From the NCBI RefSeq assembly GCF_040958095.1, contig NC_091193.1, forward strand, positions 19,620,722 to 19,684,721: a stretch of 64,000 bases of DNA, written 5' to 3'. This document shows, one piece after another, positions 1 through 11,633 of the stretch. Each line of letters starts with the position of its first letter. The stretch's first letter is position 1. The position numbers and the translations under genes are program-made. Source of the DNA: Procambarus clarkii. Its lineage: Eukaryota > Arthropoda > Malacostraca > Decapoda > Cambaridae. The notes under the pieces are model-generated. The model saw nothing but the letters and a program-made list of their open reading frames with translations, made no database searches and was not told the DNA's origin.

Positions 1-998
<998 letters not shown>

Positions 999-1028
<30 letters not shown>
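999..1028. repeat. (TA)n microsatellite
   Basis: A short TA tract bounding the right end of the first CCTAA fold-back element. Confidence 0.9.
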
Positions 1029-1031
<3 letters not shown>

Positions 1032-1231
1032 TAAATCTAAAAATTAAAAGCAACTGATCCTGTTCTTTAAAGTCTAACAGTATTATACTATGTACTGTAA
1101 CATACACAACATGTATAGAGAAAAATGTTATTGTACAGAACTTTTAAAGATGAATATTACAGTAGCATCAGCAGTTACAGTTATTGGCACTAACAAATAT
1201 TATGCATTTACATGGCAGTGTATGAACTTAC

Positions 1232-1334
1232 CACCACCACCACCTCCTCGACCTCTGCCAAACCCACCACCACCGCCTCTGCCCCCACCACCTCTTCCAA
1301 AACCTCCACCTCCACGTCCACCCCTTCCGAACAT
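1232..1334 (-). CDS. RGG-rich N-terminal coding exon, GAR1/fibrillarin-like (partial)
   Basis: On the minus strand an ATG at 1334 opens about 34 codons of almost only Gly, Arg and Phe (MFGRGGRGGGGFGRGG...). Glycine/arginine-rich starts of this kind are typical of nucleolar RNA-binding proteins: H/ACA snoRNP subunit GAR1 (box H/ACA pseudouridylation) and fibrillarin (box C/D methylation). The exon is framed by a pyrimidine-rich acceptor (TTTCTCTTCCACATGTTAG, exon from 1345) and a strong donor, GTAAGT, just below 1232, leaving phase 1. Eleven bases of 5' leader precede the ATG, and a second in-frame ATG lies at 1352 inside the predicted intron. The next exons would lie left of the window, beyond the (TA)n tract. 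The opposite strand reads as poly-proline, which I treat as a shadow. GAR1 is favoured over fibrillarin only on the start sequence; a chance GGT-rich repeat cannot be excluded. Confidence 0.42.
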
Positions 1335-1374
1335 CTTTAGGTTGCCTAACATGTGGAAGAGAAATCAGAATTAA

Positions 1375-2160
1375 GACAATAAAATATACGCTAGCTACAC
1401 ATGGAAAACATTATTACACCTTTGATAAAGTCTAGTACTGTACTAGTTAAATTAATATATTTAACTGATAGTGTCTGAAATTGGTGAAAATTGCCAATCA
1501 TAAGGATTTAATCACCAATTACTGTATCTTAAAATTATTCTACTGTATATTGTATGATTCAGATTTAAAAAATATGCAAAAAAGTTTACAACTTGTAGAA
1601 GTGACAAAATGTAAAAAAAAAATTATCCGATTGGAAAAATTAAACATCGACTACTTTAATAGGATTTAATGGGATTTTGTTTAAATAAGACATAAAAGTA
1701 GATAACGAACAAAAATTCTGTGCAGCCGAGGATTCCTTTACTTTGAAGTGTAACAGGTTCCTGAGCAAAACAAGGCATTTTTAATCCATAATGGATGTTT
1801 TTACAGTAAAGTTTACATTAAAATTTTTAATGCTTGTGGATGGGAAAGGGATGATTAATGCTTGTGGATGGTAAAGTCAGTGATCAGTGAAGGGTCCTAC
1901 CATTTTTCTACAAGTTTTTCCAGATATATTTTAAACTGTAGCTCTGTCCTAGCTTCAACAGTGCTAAGATGCCCCATAAGTTTATTATTTATGTAGTCTT
2001 ATCTGCATTTTAGTATGTAAACAGATTTAGTTCCAAGATGATTTTTTATCAGTGCTTAACATTTTAGTAAGACAATGAATTTAAATGTATCATACATTTA
2101 ATTTAGACTTGAAGCCTACTGCTGGGACCAGGTGATTATACAGTGAAGAGCTTGGTTCGG
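1375..2160. other. AT-rich stretch without recognisable gene
   Basis: Short A+T-rich open frames only. I see no domain, repeat family or RNA gene here. Confidence 0.5.
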
Positions 2161-2164
2161 TATA

Positions 2165-2278
2165 TATCAGCTGAATATTGATATATAATAGGAATACAAT
2201 ATTGATATTATATAATAGTAATACAATATTGATATTATATAAGAATATAATATTGATATTATATAACAGGAATATGAA
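2165..2278. repeat. AT-rich minisatellite (AATATTGATATTATATAA-like)
   Basis: About four imperfect copies of a 25-30 bp unit built around AATATTGATATTATATAA. Confidence 0.75.
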
Positions 2279-2619
2279 AATATCCATAGGAGCCGTGATG
2301 AGGATTCAAACCTATGAACTCGGTATTCACAGATGAATACCTGCCCAAAACACTACCCGTACTGGTGGCTGTACAAGAATGTAACAACTCTTGTATATAT
2401 CAAAAAGAAAAAAAAGATGCACGCTCTAAACGACTATGCCACAACATGGTCAAAAGAAGTGCAACCTAGCGTACTTCACCCACTAGGAGTCCTGAGGCTT
2501 CCACTGAAGCCAAACCGGGGTTTCACACAATTCCCTTAAGCACTCTAGCTCTGTCGTCTAGTAATTCAAACTCTGATGCCCCTCTTTCATTACACAGGTA
2601 ACTGGAACTTTGGCAACTT

Positions 2620-2815
2620 ATTGATTTATTTATTTATATACAAGAAGGTACATTGGGTTTGTGAGAATACATAGCATAGTACAGTAATTACACTCTTGTA
2701 AAGCCAATAGTACGCGCAGCGTTTCGGGCAGGTCAACTCTTATTTAATTGCATCCTGGGCAAGGTCAATAGTTCCACTTTGGGAGAACTTTAATACACGC
2801 CTGAAGTTTGTCATA
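2620..2815 (-). mobile_element. LINE 3' tail fragment followed by SINE-like tail
   Basis: From a TTTATTTATTTA tract through the reverse complement of CTGCCCGAAACGCTGCGCG, this matches the 3' end of the LINE at 20.7-24.1 kb in opposite orientation. It is followed by AAGGTCAATAGTTCC, shared with the SINE body seen near 30.1 kb. Confidence 0.65.
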
Positions 2816-3129
2816 TATATTTATGTATTCATATACGTTATTGCATTATACTTACTGTGGTAGCAAGGAAAGCCTCGGAGACCAGAAGACGGACGCCGCC
2901 TACACCACCACCACCACCTTGTTTACTGTCTGCTCCCACGTGTGGCTGAACACATCTGGTGCAGATAAATTATCCTATATTTAAAATATTTATGTAGTTA
3001 TTAGATACAGACTTCTAGCATTTGAAAATTATATAATGTACAAAATTGTATAATGCATTAAATAACATCGTTATTATTTGTTCTCATATTAGCAGATGTC
3101 GCCAATGGGGCAGTTGTAAGTTTGGTTCA

Positions 3130-3330
3130 TTTCAAAATCAAAATGTTTATTCAGGTAAAAGTACATACACAGAAGATGAGTTACAAACATATTATTGGAT
3201 TTATAGATAGAGCTAGTACATACAATACCTAAAGCCACTAATATACACAATGTTACGGGCAATATATTTATTACGCACCCCATACCCATCTTGTGGCCGG
3301 TAGTGGAAAGGGTTACAGAGGCACATGGGA
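3130..3330 (-). mobile_element. LINE 3'-end relic carrying the 37-bp minisatellite motif
   Basis: In reverse it holds the tail also seen at 30.97-31.09 kb (stable words around GCCACTAATA and ATAGAGCTAGTACATAC). At 3265-3300 it has one monomer-like copy of the 37-bp motif that is amplified at 15.3-17.3 kb. Confidence 0.6.
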
Positions 3331-3499
3331 CTCAGGAACTGAACCCCACAATTAATTTAGCTAAGCAAGTTACAATATTGATGAGCTAGTTACAAAATTC
3401 AGTATAAGTCGTCACATCAACAAAGGGCTCGAGATCGACCACAAGTACAGTTTCTAAATTATTAAGCAACTGACAGATGTTGAGAGCTATAATAATACT

Positions 3500-3960
3500 A
3501 TGTAATATGTTTGTCATGCAACCCCCCCCCCATCCAGTGGGCAGCGGTGGATAGGTTACAGTCACTTGGTTACTACCTACAGTTTGCAAACTGGGGATAT
3601 TTGGTTAAAGTTTCTGGTAGCAGATCATTTTGAATGAAATATTTACACATATCTGGAACATTTGTTATAGAATTGTCTCTGAATTCACATATCTTTTCGC
3701 ACTCCATCATAGTGACGGAGGGTGTGCGAATAATTTTGTTGACAGTATACATTTGGTCAGATCTACATCATCAGATAATGAGAATTCCCATAGATACAGT
3801 ACTTGTAATCGCAGAGTTGATTTGTTCTTGTATTGAGGCTGGTATTACTTGCTTAGTTAAACGAACTAGAGGGTTCAGTTCCTGAACCGATTATGTGCCT
3901 CTGTAATCCTTTACACCACCGCCCACGAAATGGGTATGGGGTGCATAATAAAGAAAGAAA
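3500..3960. mobile_element. Facing retroelement tails with the GGGTATGGGGTGCATAATAAA motif
   Basis: A minus-strand copy near 3520-3560 and a plus-strand copy near 3890-3955 share 'gtgcctctgtaatccttt', a CACCGCCCAC segment and GGGTATGGGGTGCATAATAA. These look like single 3' ends of a retroelement. They resemble the minisatellite unit at 15.3-17.3 kb and may be its ancestor. Confidence 0.55.
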
Positions 3961-4479
3961 TTGGATTATAGCTAGTTTTTTATCTATACTATGTAATCTT
4001 TCATATAGAATAGGGAAGGAGCACGTTACTGTGTATACCTAAGCTTGTCAATAATAATTACAAAAAGTCTAAGCAGAGCAGTAGTAACATCTAGAAGTCT
4101 GCTGATTTTATTGGATGATCCATATGTGTGTATAGCTCCTCTTACATGACAGTATGATGATAGATGGAATTACTGGTGTCGATTTCACTTTGCCTGAGAT
4201 CTACAAGAAGTTCTTGGTGTGCTATTGCTCTCAGACAGCTTATTGACAATCCAAGGTTATACCAAATTTCTCCTTCAAAGGCAGAATCTTTGGCTAACGC
4301 ATCAGCTCTATCATGCATTCGGAGGCAAGCATGACGAGTCCACACCCTCCCCATTCCTATACTTCCCCTTCCTCTAATGATTTTGTTGATTTGCTCTTAT
4401 GTACCATTTCACTAACTTTCCAGTCCCTAACACTTTGTAGACCCCCCCCCTATAGGAGGCCAAATACAGGATACCGAAT

Positions 4480-4752
4480 GGAAGATAAAGTCCTTCATGA
4501 AACGGAAAGAGAGAAAGGATCTTGGAAAAAGATCACGCTAAACCTGTCTCTTGAAGCCCACATCTAATGAATATCATCAGCGGCGTATGCAAGGCTGGCA
4601 AACATCAGAACTGCCTTCATGAACCTGTGTAGGGAATCCTTCAGAACCTCGTATACCACATATGTAAGACCAATCCTGGAGTATGCGGCCCTAGCATGGA
4701 GCCCGTACCTTGTCAAGCACAAGACGAAGCTGGAAAAAGTTCAGAGGTATTT
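4480..4752 (+). pseudogene. LINE RT C-terminal fragment
   Basis: A conceptual reading gives ARLANIRTAFMNL, then TTYVRPILEYAALAWSPYL and KLEKVQR. This is the region after the RT fingers/palm that is characteristic of CR1/L2/Jockey-type LINEs and recurs at 24.3, 32.7, 46.6 and 58.5 kb. The upstream part near 4500-4580 fits the same protein but is frame-shifted. No intact gene remains. Confidence 0.75.
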
Positions 4753-4768
4753 TCATTTTTAAAGACAA

Positions 4769-4957
4769 ATTTTATGTACTCCGTTTCATGCTTACATTCG
4801 TTTTTGGGTGAGGTGATAGGATACAAATGATTTTGGGAGAGGTAACAGGAAACAAATTAATGTTTCTGTCTTTTCCCATTGATTTGTTTCCCGTCACCTC
4901 ATCCGCAATCATTTGTATCCTATCACCTCACCCAAAAACGAATATAACCATGAAACC
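4769..4957. repeat. Inverted repeat at the 5' side of a PLE end fragment
   Basis: TTTTTGGGTGAGGTGATAGG in the left arm is matched by its complement in the right arm (CCTATCACCTCACCC), centred near 4863. The same arrangement precedes the PLE fragments near 12.05 kb and 55.07 kb. Confidence 0.75.
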
Positions 4958-5499
<542 letters not shown>

Positions 5500-5506
<7 letters not shown>

Positions 5507-7348
5507 ATTAAATATGACCGAAAAAGTAAGATTAATAATTCTAACACGAATTTTCTCAATCTTTCGTACATTATGCTTCACTGTTGGAGGTAAATCAAAA
5601 ATCACTTCTCCAAAATTCATTTTTATTTCTAGTCTGACGCGACACGGGCGCGTTTCGTAAAACTTATTACATTTTCAAAGACTTCACAAATACACAACTG
5701 ATTAGAACTTGCGTTTCCCTGATTTTATATCTACATTTGAGTGAGGTGGGAAGGGTGATGTGGCATTACATTTGAGTAAGGTGGGAAGGATGATGTGGCA
5801 TTAGAGGATATTAATAGGGTATTAAAAGTATCAACACAAGACAGAACACGAAACAATGGATATTGAATAGAAGTGTTTGTAGAAAGCCTATTGGTCCATA
5901 TTTCTTGATGCTTCTATATTGGAGCGGAGTCTTGAGGTGGGTAGAATATAGTTGTGCAATAATTGGCTGTTGATTGCTGGTGTTGACTTCTTGATGTGTA
6001 GTGCCTCGCAAACGTCGAGCCGCCTGCTATCGCTGTATCTATCGATGATTTCTGTGTTGTTTACTAGGATTTCTCTGGCGATGGTTTGGTTATGGGAAGA
6101 GATTATATGTTCCTTAATGGAGCCCTGTTGTTTATGCATCGTTAAACGCCTAGAAAGAGATGTTGTTGTCTTGCCTATATACTGGGTTTTTTGGAGCTTA
6201 CAGTCCCCAAGTGGGCATTTGAAGGCATAGACGACGTTAGTCTCTTTTAAAGCGTTCTGTTTCGTGTCTGGAGAGTTTCTCATGAGTAGGCTGGCCGTTT
6301 TTCTGGTTTTATAGTAAATCGTCAGTTGTATCCTCTGATTTTTGTCTGTAGGGATAACGTTTCTATTAACAATATCTTTCAGGACCCTTTCCTCTGTTTT
6401 ATGAGCTGTGGAAAAGAAGTTCCTGTAAAATAGTCTAATAGGGGGTATAGGTGTTGTGTTAGTTGTCTCTTCGGAGGTTGCATGGCTTTTCACTTTCCTT
6501 CTTATGATGTCTTCGATGAAACCATTGGAGAAGCCGTTATTGACTAGAACCTGCCTTACCCTACAGAGTTCTTCGTCGACTTGCTTCCATTCTGAGCTGT
6601 GGCTGAGAGCACGGTCGACGTATGCGTTAACAACACTCCTCTTGTACCTGTCAGGGCAGTCGCTGTTGGCATTTAGGCACATTCCTATGTTTGTTTCCTT
6701 TGTGTAGACTGCAGTGTGGAAACCTCCGCCCTTTTCCATGACTGTTACATCTAGAAAAGGCAGCTTCCCATCCTTTTCCGTCTCGTAAGTGAAACGCAGC
6801 ACGGAACTCTGCTCAAATGCCTCCTTCAGCTCCTGCAGATGTCTGACATCAGGTACCTGTGTAAAAATGTCGTCAACATACCTGCAGTATATGGCCGGTT
6901 TCAAGTTCATGTCGACTAAGACTTTTTGCTCGATGGTACCCATGTAGAAGTTTGCAAACAGGACACCTAGGGGAGAACCCATAGCGACCCCATCTACTTG
7001 CTTATACATGTGCCCATCCGGGCTCAAGAAGGGTGCCTCTTTAGTACAAGCTTGGAGTAGTTTCCTCAGAATACTTTCTGGCATGTCAAGAGGAGTACAG
7101 GCTGGATCACGATACACTCTGTCGGCTATCATTCCGATTGTCTCGTCCACAGGTACGTTGGTAAACAGCGATTCTACGTCCAACGAGGCTCTTATCCCTG
7201 TGGCCCGTGCGCCCCGCAGTAAGTCCACAAATTCCTTTGGAGACTTCAGGCTGAAGGCGCAAGGAACATAAGGAGTCAGCAGGCCGTTGAGTCGCTTCGC
7301 CAATCTGTACGTGGGTGTGGGTATCTGGCTAATGATTGGCCGAAGTGG
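5500..7348 (-). pseudogene. Penelope-like retroelement, 5'-truncated inverted copy
   Basis: The minus strand encodes the C-terminal two thirds of a PLE protein. RT blocks include GSPLGVLFANFYMG and YVDDIF, followed by a GIY-YIG endonuclease (VVYAFKCPLGD..., QYIGKTTTSLSRRL). It then carries the full 3' non-coding region and the start of the next unit's N-terminus up to (TA)n. Every position pairs with 8284-10132 (coordinate sum 15632) without indel, and the protein translations of the two arms agree wherever compared. The open frame starts artefactually in antisense of the neighbouring copy ([12 protein letters not shown]), because this copy is cut at the residue before PLRPIISQIPTP. It is likely incapable of autonomous retrotransposition. 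Confidence 0.9.
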
Positions 7349-7500
7349 TCGTGTTAGAATTATTAATCTTACTTTTTCGGTCATATTTAATAAAATATGT
7401 CTACAGGAAAGACTGCTACCAAAATATACTAATGTTAAAGTGCACGACCCAGCAGCAAGGAATCAAGCCTTCACGATAAAATATCGCCAGGATCTGATTC

Positions 7501-9744
7501 GTGATCAGATATACAAGGCAGAGAATGAAATCAAAGACAAAAAAAACGCAACTACTTCATGCTACAAACGAGTGGAGAAATAGCAACATCGACCATAGTA
7601 TCCGTACCCGCATTGAACAACACCTCGACATCCTCACAGACCAACATCACCTCAGCACTGAAACAAGGATTATCAAGAAACTAACAACATTATATGGAGG
7701 ACCTATGGCAATTCCACGACCAAGAGATGGCTTCCTGAACCTTGCAGGAATTAACCTCACTGAGGACCAAGTCACTCTCCTAAATCTGGGCATAAACTGT
7801 CATGTTATGTCCAGACCGAGTGAAATGGCCCGGAAAGTGGAGTTGGAAATTCTGTTGGACGACATATTCGACCTCGAGACACAAAAGAAGGTCACTACCA
7901 AAGATACCTTACAAGCAGAACTTATTGCAGAAGGAGGAAAGAATCGAGGCAACTACAGAAGCACCATACTGTCCCCCGAGCTTAGAGCGGCAGCTAAAAG
8001 CCTTCGTGAGAACAAGGAGATAGTTGTCAGGAGAGGTGACAAGTCGCCAATATATGTCATTCTTAAAAAAGACGAATATCTGGCGAAAATGAACATCATA
8101 CTCTCTGACCAAACTAAGTTCCAAAGGGTAACGAAGGACACTACAGCCGAATTAAAAGCAAAGGTCAACAAACTGATCGAAACTGTGAACGCCAAGAAAT
8201 CCGGACTCCACCTGCCAAAGATCATTGGGGAATATAAACCTGGATATGCGTATGGAAATGTCAAGACGCACAAGCCTGGAAACCCACTTCGGCCAATCAT
8301 TAGCCAGATACCCACACCCACGTACAGATTGGCGAAGCGACTCAACGGCCTGCTGACTCCTTATGTTCCTTGCGCCTTCAGCCTGAAGTCTCCAAAGGAA
8401 TTTGTGGACTTACTGCGGGGCGCACGGGCCACAGGGATAAGAGCCTCGTTGGACGTAGAATCGCTGTTTACCAACGTACCTGTGGACGAGACAATCGGAA
8501 TGATAGCCGACAGAGTGTATCGTGATCCAGCCTGTACTCCTCTTGACATGCCAGAAAGTATTCTGAGGAAACTACTCCAAGCTTGTACTAAAGAGGCACC
8601 CTTCTTGAGCCCGGATGGGCACATGTATAAGCAAGTAGATGGGGTCGCTATGGGTTCTCCCCTAGGTGTCCTGTTTGCAAACTTCTACATGGGTACCATC
8701 GAGCAAAAAGTCTTAGTCGACATGAACTTGAAACCGGCCATATACTGCAGGTATGTTGACGACATTTTTACACAGGTACCTGATGTCAGACATCTGCAGG
8801 AGCTGAAGGAGGCATTTGAGCAGAGTTCCGTGCTGCGTTTCACTTACGAGACGGAAAAGGATGGGAAGCTGCCTTTTCTAGATGTAACAGTCATGGAAAA
8901 GGGCGGAGGTTTCCACACTGCAGTCTACACAAAGGAAACAAACATAGGAATGTGCCTAAATGCCAACAGCGACTGCCCTGACAGGTACAAGAGGAGTGTT
9001 GTTAACGCATACGTCGACCGTGCTCTCAGCCACAGCTCAGAATGGAAGCAAGTCGACGAAGAACTCTGTAGGGTAAGGCAGGTTCTAGTCAATAACGGCT
9101 TCTCCAATGGTTTCATCGAAGACATCATAAGAAGGAAAGTGAAAAGCCATGCAACCTCCGAAGAGACAACTAACACAACACCTATACCCCCTATTAGACT
9201 ATTTTACAGGAACTTCTTTTCCACAGCTCATAAAACAGAGGAAAGGGTCCTGAAAGATATTGTTAATAGAAACGTTATCCCTACAGACAAAAATCAGAGG
9301 ATACAACTGACGATTTACTATAAAACCAGAAAAACGGCCAGCCTACTCATGAGAAACTCTCCAGACACGAAACAGAACGCTTTAAAAGAGACTAACGTCG
9401 TCTATGCCTTCAAATGCCCACTTGGGGACTGTAAGCTCCAAAAAACCCAGTATATAGGCAAGACAACAACATCTCTTTCTAGGCGTTTAACGATGCATAA
9501 ACAACAGGGCTCCATTAAGGAACATATAATCTCTTCCCATAACCAAACCATCGCCAGAGAAATCCTAGTAAACAACACAGAAATCATCGATAGATACAGC
9601 GATAGCAGGCGGCTCGACGTTTGCGAGGCACTACACATCAAGAAGTCAACACCAGCAATCAACAGCCAATTATTGCACAACTATATTCTACCCACCTCAA
9701 GACTCCGCTCCAATATAGAAGCATCAAGAAATATGGACCAATAG
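7501..9744 (+). CDS. PLE reverse transcriptase with C-terminal GIY-YIG endonuclease
   Basis: An open frame of 747 codons. In the element's own numbering the N-terminal 80-90 residues lie upstream in another frame (about 7349-7546). The frames meet at a run of eight A (7539-7546), so one base has been lost or gained there, or frameshifting occurs. Visible parts: a conserved PLE N-terminal region; RT motif with GNVKTHKPGNPLRPIIS (8257 onward), VDGVAMGSPLG, catalytic YVDD at 8752-8763, and KLPFLDVTV; then the GIY-YIG nuclease, with VVYAFKC near 9398 and YIGK at 9451-9462. RT plus GIY-YIG in one polypeptide defines EN+ PLEs. The product would copy element RNA at nicked chromatin. Apart from the A-run, no stop or shift is visible, so the copy is young. 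Confidence 0.92.
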   Translation: MIRYTRQRMKSKTKKTQLLHATNEWRNSNIDHSIRTRIEQHLDILTDQHHLSTETRIIKKLTTLYGGPMAIPRPRDGFLNLAGINLTEDQVTLLNLGINCHVMSRPSEMARKVELEILLDDIFDLETQKKVTTKDTLQAELIAEGGKNRGNYRSTILSPELRAAAKSLRENKEIVVRRGDKSPIYVILKKDEYLAKMNIILSDQTKFQRVTKDTTAELKAKVNKLIETVNAKKSGLHLPKIIGEYKPGYAYGNVKTHKPGNPLRPIISQIPTPTYRLAKRLNGLLTPYVPCAFSLKSPKEFVDLLRGARATGIRASLDVESLFTNVPVDETIGMIADRVYRDPACTPLDMPESILRKLLQACTKEAPFLSPDGHMYKQVDGVAMGSPLGVLFANFYMGTIEQKVLVDMNLKPAIYCRYVDDIFTQVPDVRHLQELKEAFEQSSVLRFTYETEKDGKLPFLDVTVMEKGGGFHTAVYTKETNIGMCLNANSDCPDRYKRSVVNAYVDRALSHSSEWKQVDEELCRVRQVLVNNGFSNGFIEDIIRRKVKSHATSEETTNTTPIPPIRLFYRNFFSTAHKTEERVLKDIVNRNVIPTDKNQRIQLTIYYKTRKTASLLMRNSPDTKQNALKETNVVYAFKCPLGDCKLQKTQYIGKTTTSLSRRLTMHKQQGSIKEHIISSHNQTIAREILVNNTEIIDRYSDSRRLDVCEALHIKKSTPAINSQLLHNYILPTSRLRSNIEASRNMDQ

Positions 9745-10011
9745 GCTTTCTACAAACACTTCTATTCAATATCCATTGTTTCGTGTTCTGTCTTGTGTTG
9801 ATACTTTTAATACCCTATTAATATCCTCTAATGCCACATCATCCTTCCCACCTTACTCAAATGTAATGCCACATCACCCTTCCCACCTCACTCAAATGTA
9901 GATATAAAATCAGGGAAACGCAAGTTCTAATCAGTTGTGTATTTGTGAAGTCTTTGAAAATGTAATAAGTTTTACGAAACGCGCCCGTGTCGCGTCAGAC
10001 TAGAAATAAAA
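9745..10011 (+). other. PLE 3' non-coding region / start of next unit
   Basis: It contains a direct duplication of about 35 bp (ATGCCACATCA(T/C)CCTTCCCACCT, 9830-9895), the hammerhead-like fold and the leader of the next ATG at 10012. A promoter for the next unit would be expected here by analogy with other PLEs, but no core promoter motif is evident. Confidence 0.6.
9949..10001 (+). ncRNA. Hammerhead-ribozyme-like motif in PLE non-coding region
   Basis: The order of parts matches a type I hammerhead: stem I AGTCT (9949-9953) pairs with AGACT (9997-10001); core TTGAAAAT; stem II GTAA/TTAC; GAAA (9976-9979); stem III ACGCG/CGCGT with a 7-nt loop; then the cleavage-type GTC. Hammerheads are established in PLEs. 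The departure is in the CUGANGA box, which reads TTGAAAAT here, so self-cleavage is doubtful. The inverted copy holds the same motif at 5631-5683. Confidence 0.5.
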
Positions 10012-10162
10012 ATGAATTTTGGAGAAGTGATTTTTGATTTACCTCCAACAGTGAAGCATAATGTACGAAAGATTGAGAAAATTCGTGTTAGAATTATTAA
10101 TCTTACTTTTTCGGTCATATTTAATAAAATATGTCTACAGGAAAGACTGCTACCAAAATATA

Positions 10163-10166
<4 letters not shown>

Positions 10167-10221
<55 letters not shown>

Positions 10222-10233
10222 TGTATATATATA

Positions 10234-10329
<96 letters not shown>
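10167..10329. repeat. (TA)n tract joining PLE end to CCTAA fold-back element
   Basis: TA tract with single CTGTATATAT and TATTATAT interruptions; it begins right after TACTAA of the PLE and ends at GTCGTACC of the fold-back element. Confidence 0.9.
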
Positions 10330-10332
<3 letters not shown>

Positions 10333-10719
10333 GTACCTAGTAGCCAGAACTCACTTCTCAGCCTACTATTCAAGGCCCGATTTGCCTAATAAGCCAAGTT
10401 TTCTTGAATTAATATATTTACTATAATTTTTTTCTTATGAAATGATAAAGCAACCCTTTTCTCTATGTATGAGGTCAATTTTTTTTTATTGGAGTTAAAA
10501 TTAACGTAGATATATGACCGAACCTAACCAACCCTACCTAACCTAACCTAACCTATATTTATAGGTAAGGTTAGGTTAGGTAGCCAAAAAAAGCTAGGTT
10601 AGGTTAGGTTAGGTAGGTTAGGTAGACGAAAAAACATTAATTCATGAAAACTTGGCTTATTAGGCAAATCGGGCCTTGAATAGTAGGCTGAGAAGTGCGT
10701 TCTGGCTATTAGGTACGAC
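10330..10719 (+). mobile_element. CCTAA fold-back element, copy 2
   Basis: Same ends and internal AACCTAACC/GGTTAGG blocks as copy 1, 390 bp, same orientation. Separated from copy 3 by only 27 bp of TA. Confidence 0.8.
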
Positions 10720-10746
10720 ATATATATATATATATATTATATATAT

Positions 10747-11116
10747 GTCGTACCTAGTAGCCAGAACGCACTTCTCAGCCTACTATGCAAGGCCCGATTT
10801 GCCTAATAAGCCAAGTTTTCATGAATTAATATATTTTCTCTAATTTTTTTCTTATGAAATGATAAAGCTACCCATTTCATTATGTACGAAGTCAATTTTT
10901 TTTATTGGAGTTAAAATTAACGTAGATATATGACCAAACCTAACCAACCCTACCTAACCTAACCTAACCTATCTTTATAGGTTAGGTAGCCGAGAAAGTT
11001 AGGTTAGGTTAGGTAGGTTAGGTAGTCGAAAAACAATTAATTCATGAAAACTTGGCTTATTAGGCAAATTGGGCCTTGCATAGTAGGCAAAGAAGTGCGT
11101 TCTGGCTACTAGGTAC

Positions 11117-11119
<3 letters not shown>
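10747..11119 (+). mobile_element. CCTAA fold-back element, copy 3
   Basis: 373 bp, same orientation as copies 1 and 2; shorter because one GGTTAGG block is reduced. Flanked by TA on both sides. Confidence 0.8.

Positions 11120-11169
<50 letters not shown>
11120..11169. repeat. (TA)n microsatellite
   Basis: TA tract between the ends of two CCTAA fold-back elements. Confidence 0.9.
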
Positions 11170-11172
<3 letters not shown>

Positions 11173-11555
11173 GTACCTAGTAGCCAGAACGCACTTTTCA
11201 GCCTACTATGCAAGGCCCGATTTGCCTAATAAGCCAAGTTTTCATGAATTAATTGTTTTTCGACTACCTAACCTACCTAACCTAACCTAACCTAACTTTT
11301 TCGGCCACCTAACCTAACCTAACCTATTAAGATAGGTTAGGTTAGGTTAGGTAGGGTTGGTTAGGTTCGGTCATATATCTACGTTAAATTTAACTCCAAT
11401 AAAAAAAAATTGACCTCATACATAATAAAATGGGTAGCTTTATCATTTCATAAGAAAAAAATTAGAGAAAATATATTAATTCATGAAAACTTGGCTTATT
11501 AGACAAATCGGGCCTCGCATAGTAGGCTGAGAAGTGCGTTCTGGCTACTAGGTAC

Positions 11556-11558
<3 letters not shown>
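11170..11558 (-). mobile_element. CCTAA fold-back element, copy 4 (reverse orientation)
   Basis: 389 bp; the internal order is reversed relative to copies 1-3 (CGACTACCTAACCTACC comes first). Ends are intact. Confidence 0.8.

Positions 11559-11630
<72 letters not shown>
11559..11630. repeat. (TA)n tract joining CCTAA element to PLE family 2
   Basis: TA tract ending where the inverted PLE fragment begins at TTGGTGTATACTGGCAGCAG. Confidence 0.9.

Positions 11631-11633
<3 letters not shown>

Larger units (their letters stand above)
7349..10166 (+). mobile_element. Penelope-like retroelement, near-complete copy
   Basis: It starts inside the N-terminal coding region ([19 protein letters not shown]...), continues through RT and GIY-YIG to the stop at 9744, then a non-coding stretch with a hammerhead-like fold. 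It ends with the first ~52 codons of the next unit (ATG at 10012), breaking at (TA)n. This partial tandem structure, with the promoter/N-terminus repeated downstream, is the pseudo-LTR arrangement known for PLEs. Its junction with the inverted copy at 7348/7349 has no spacer. Confidence 0.9.

Noticed and set aside
1090..1374. Proline-rich protein on the + strand
   Set aside because: Only the CCACCA tract is unusual; the minus strand gives a better-supported RGG exon with both splice sites.
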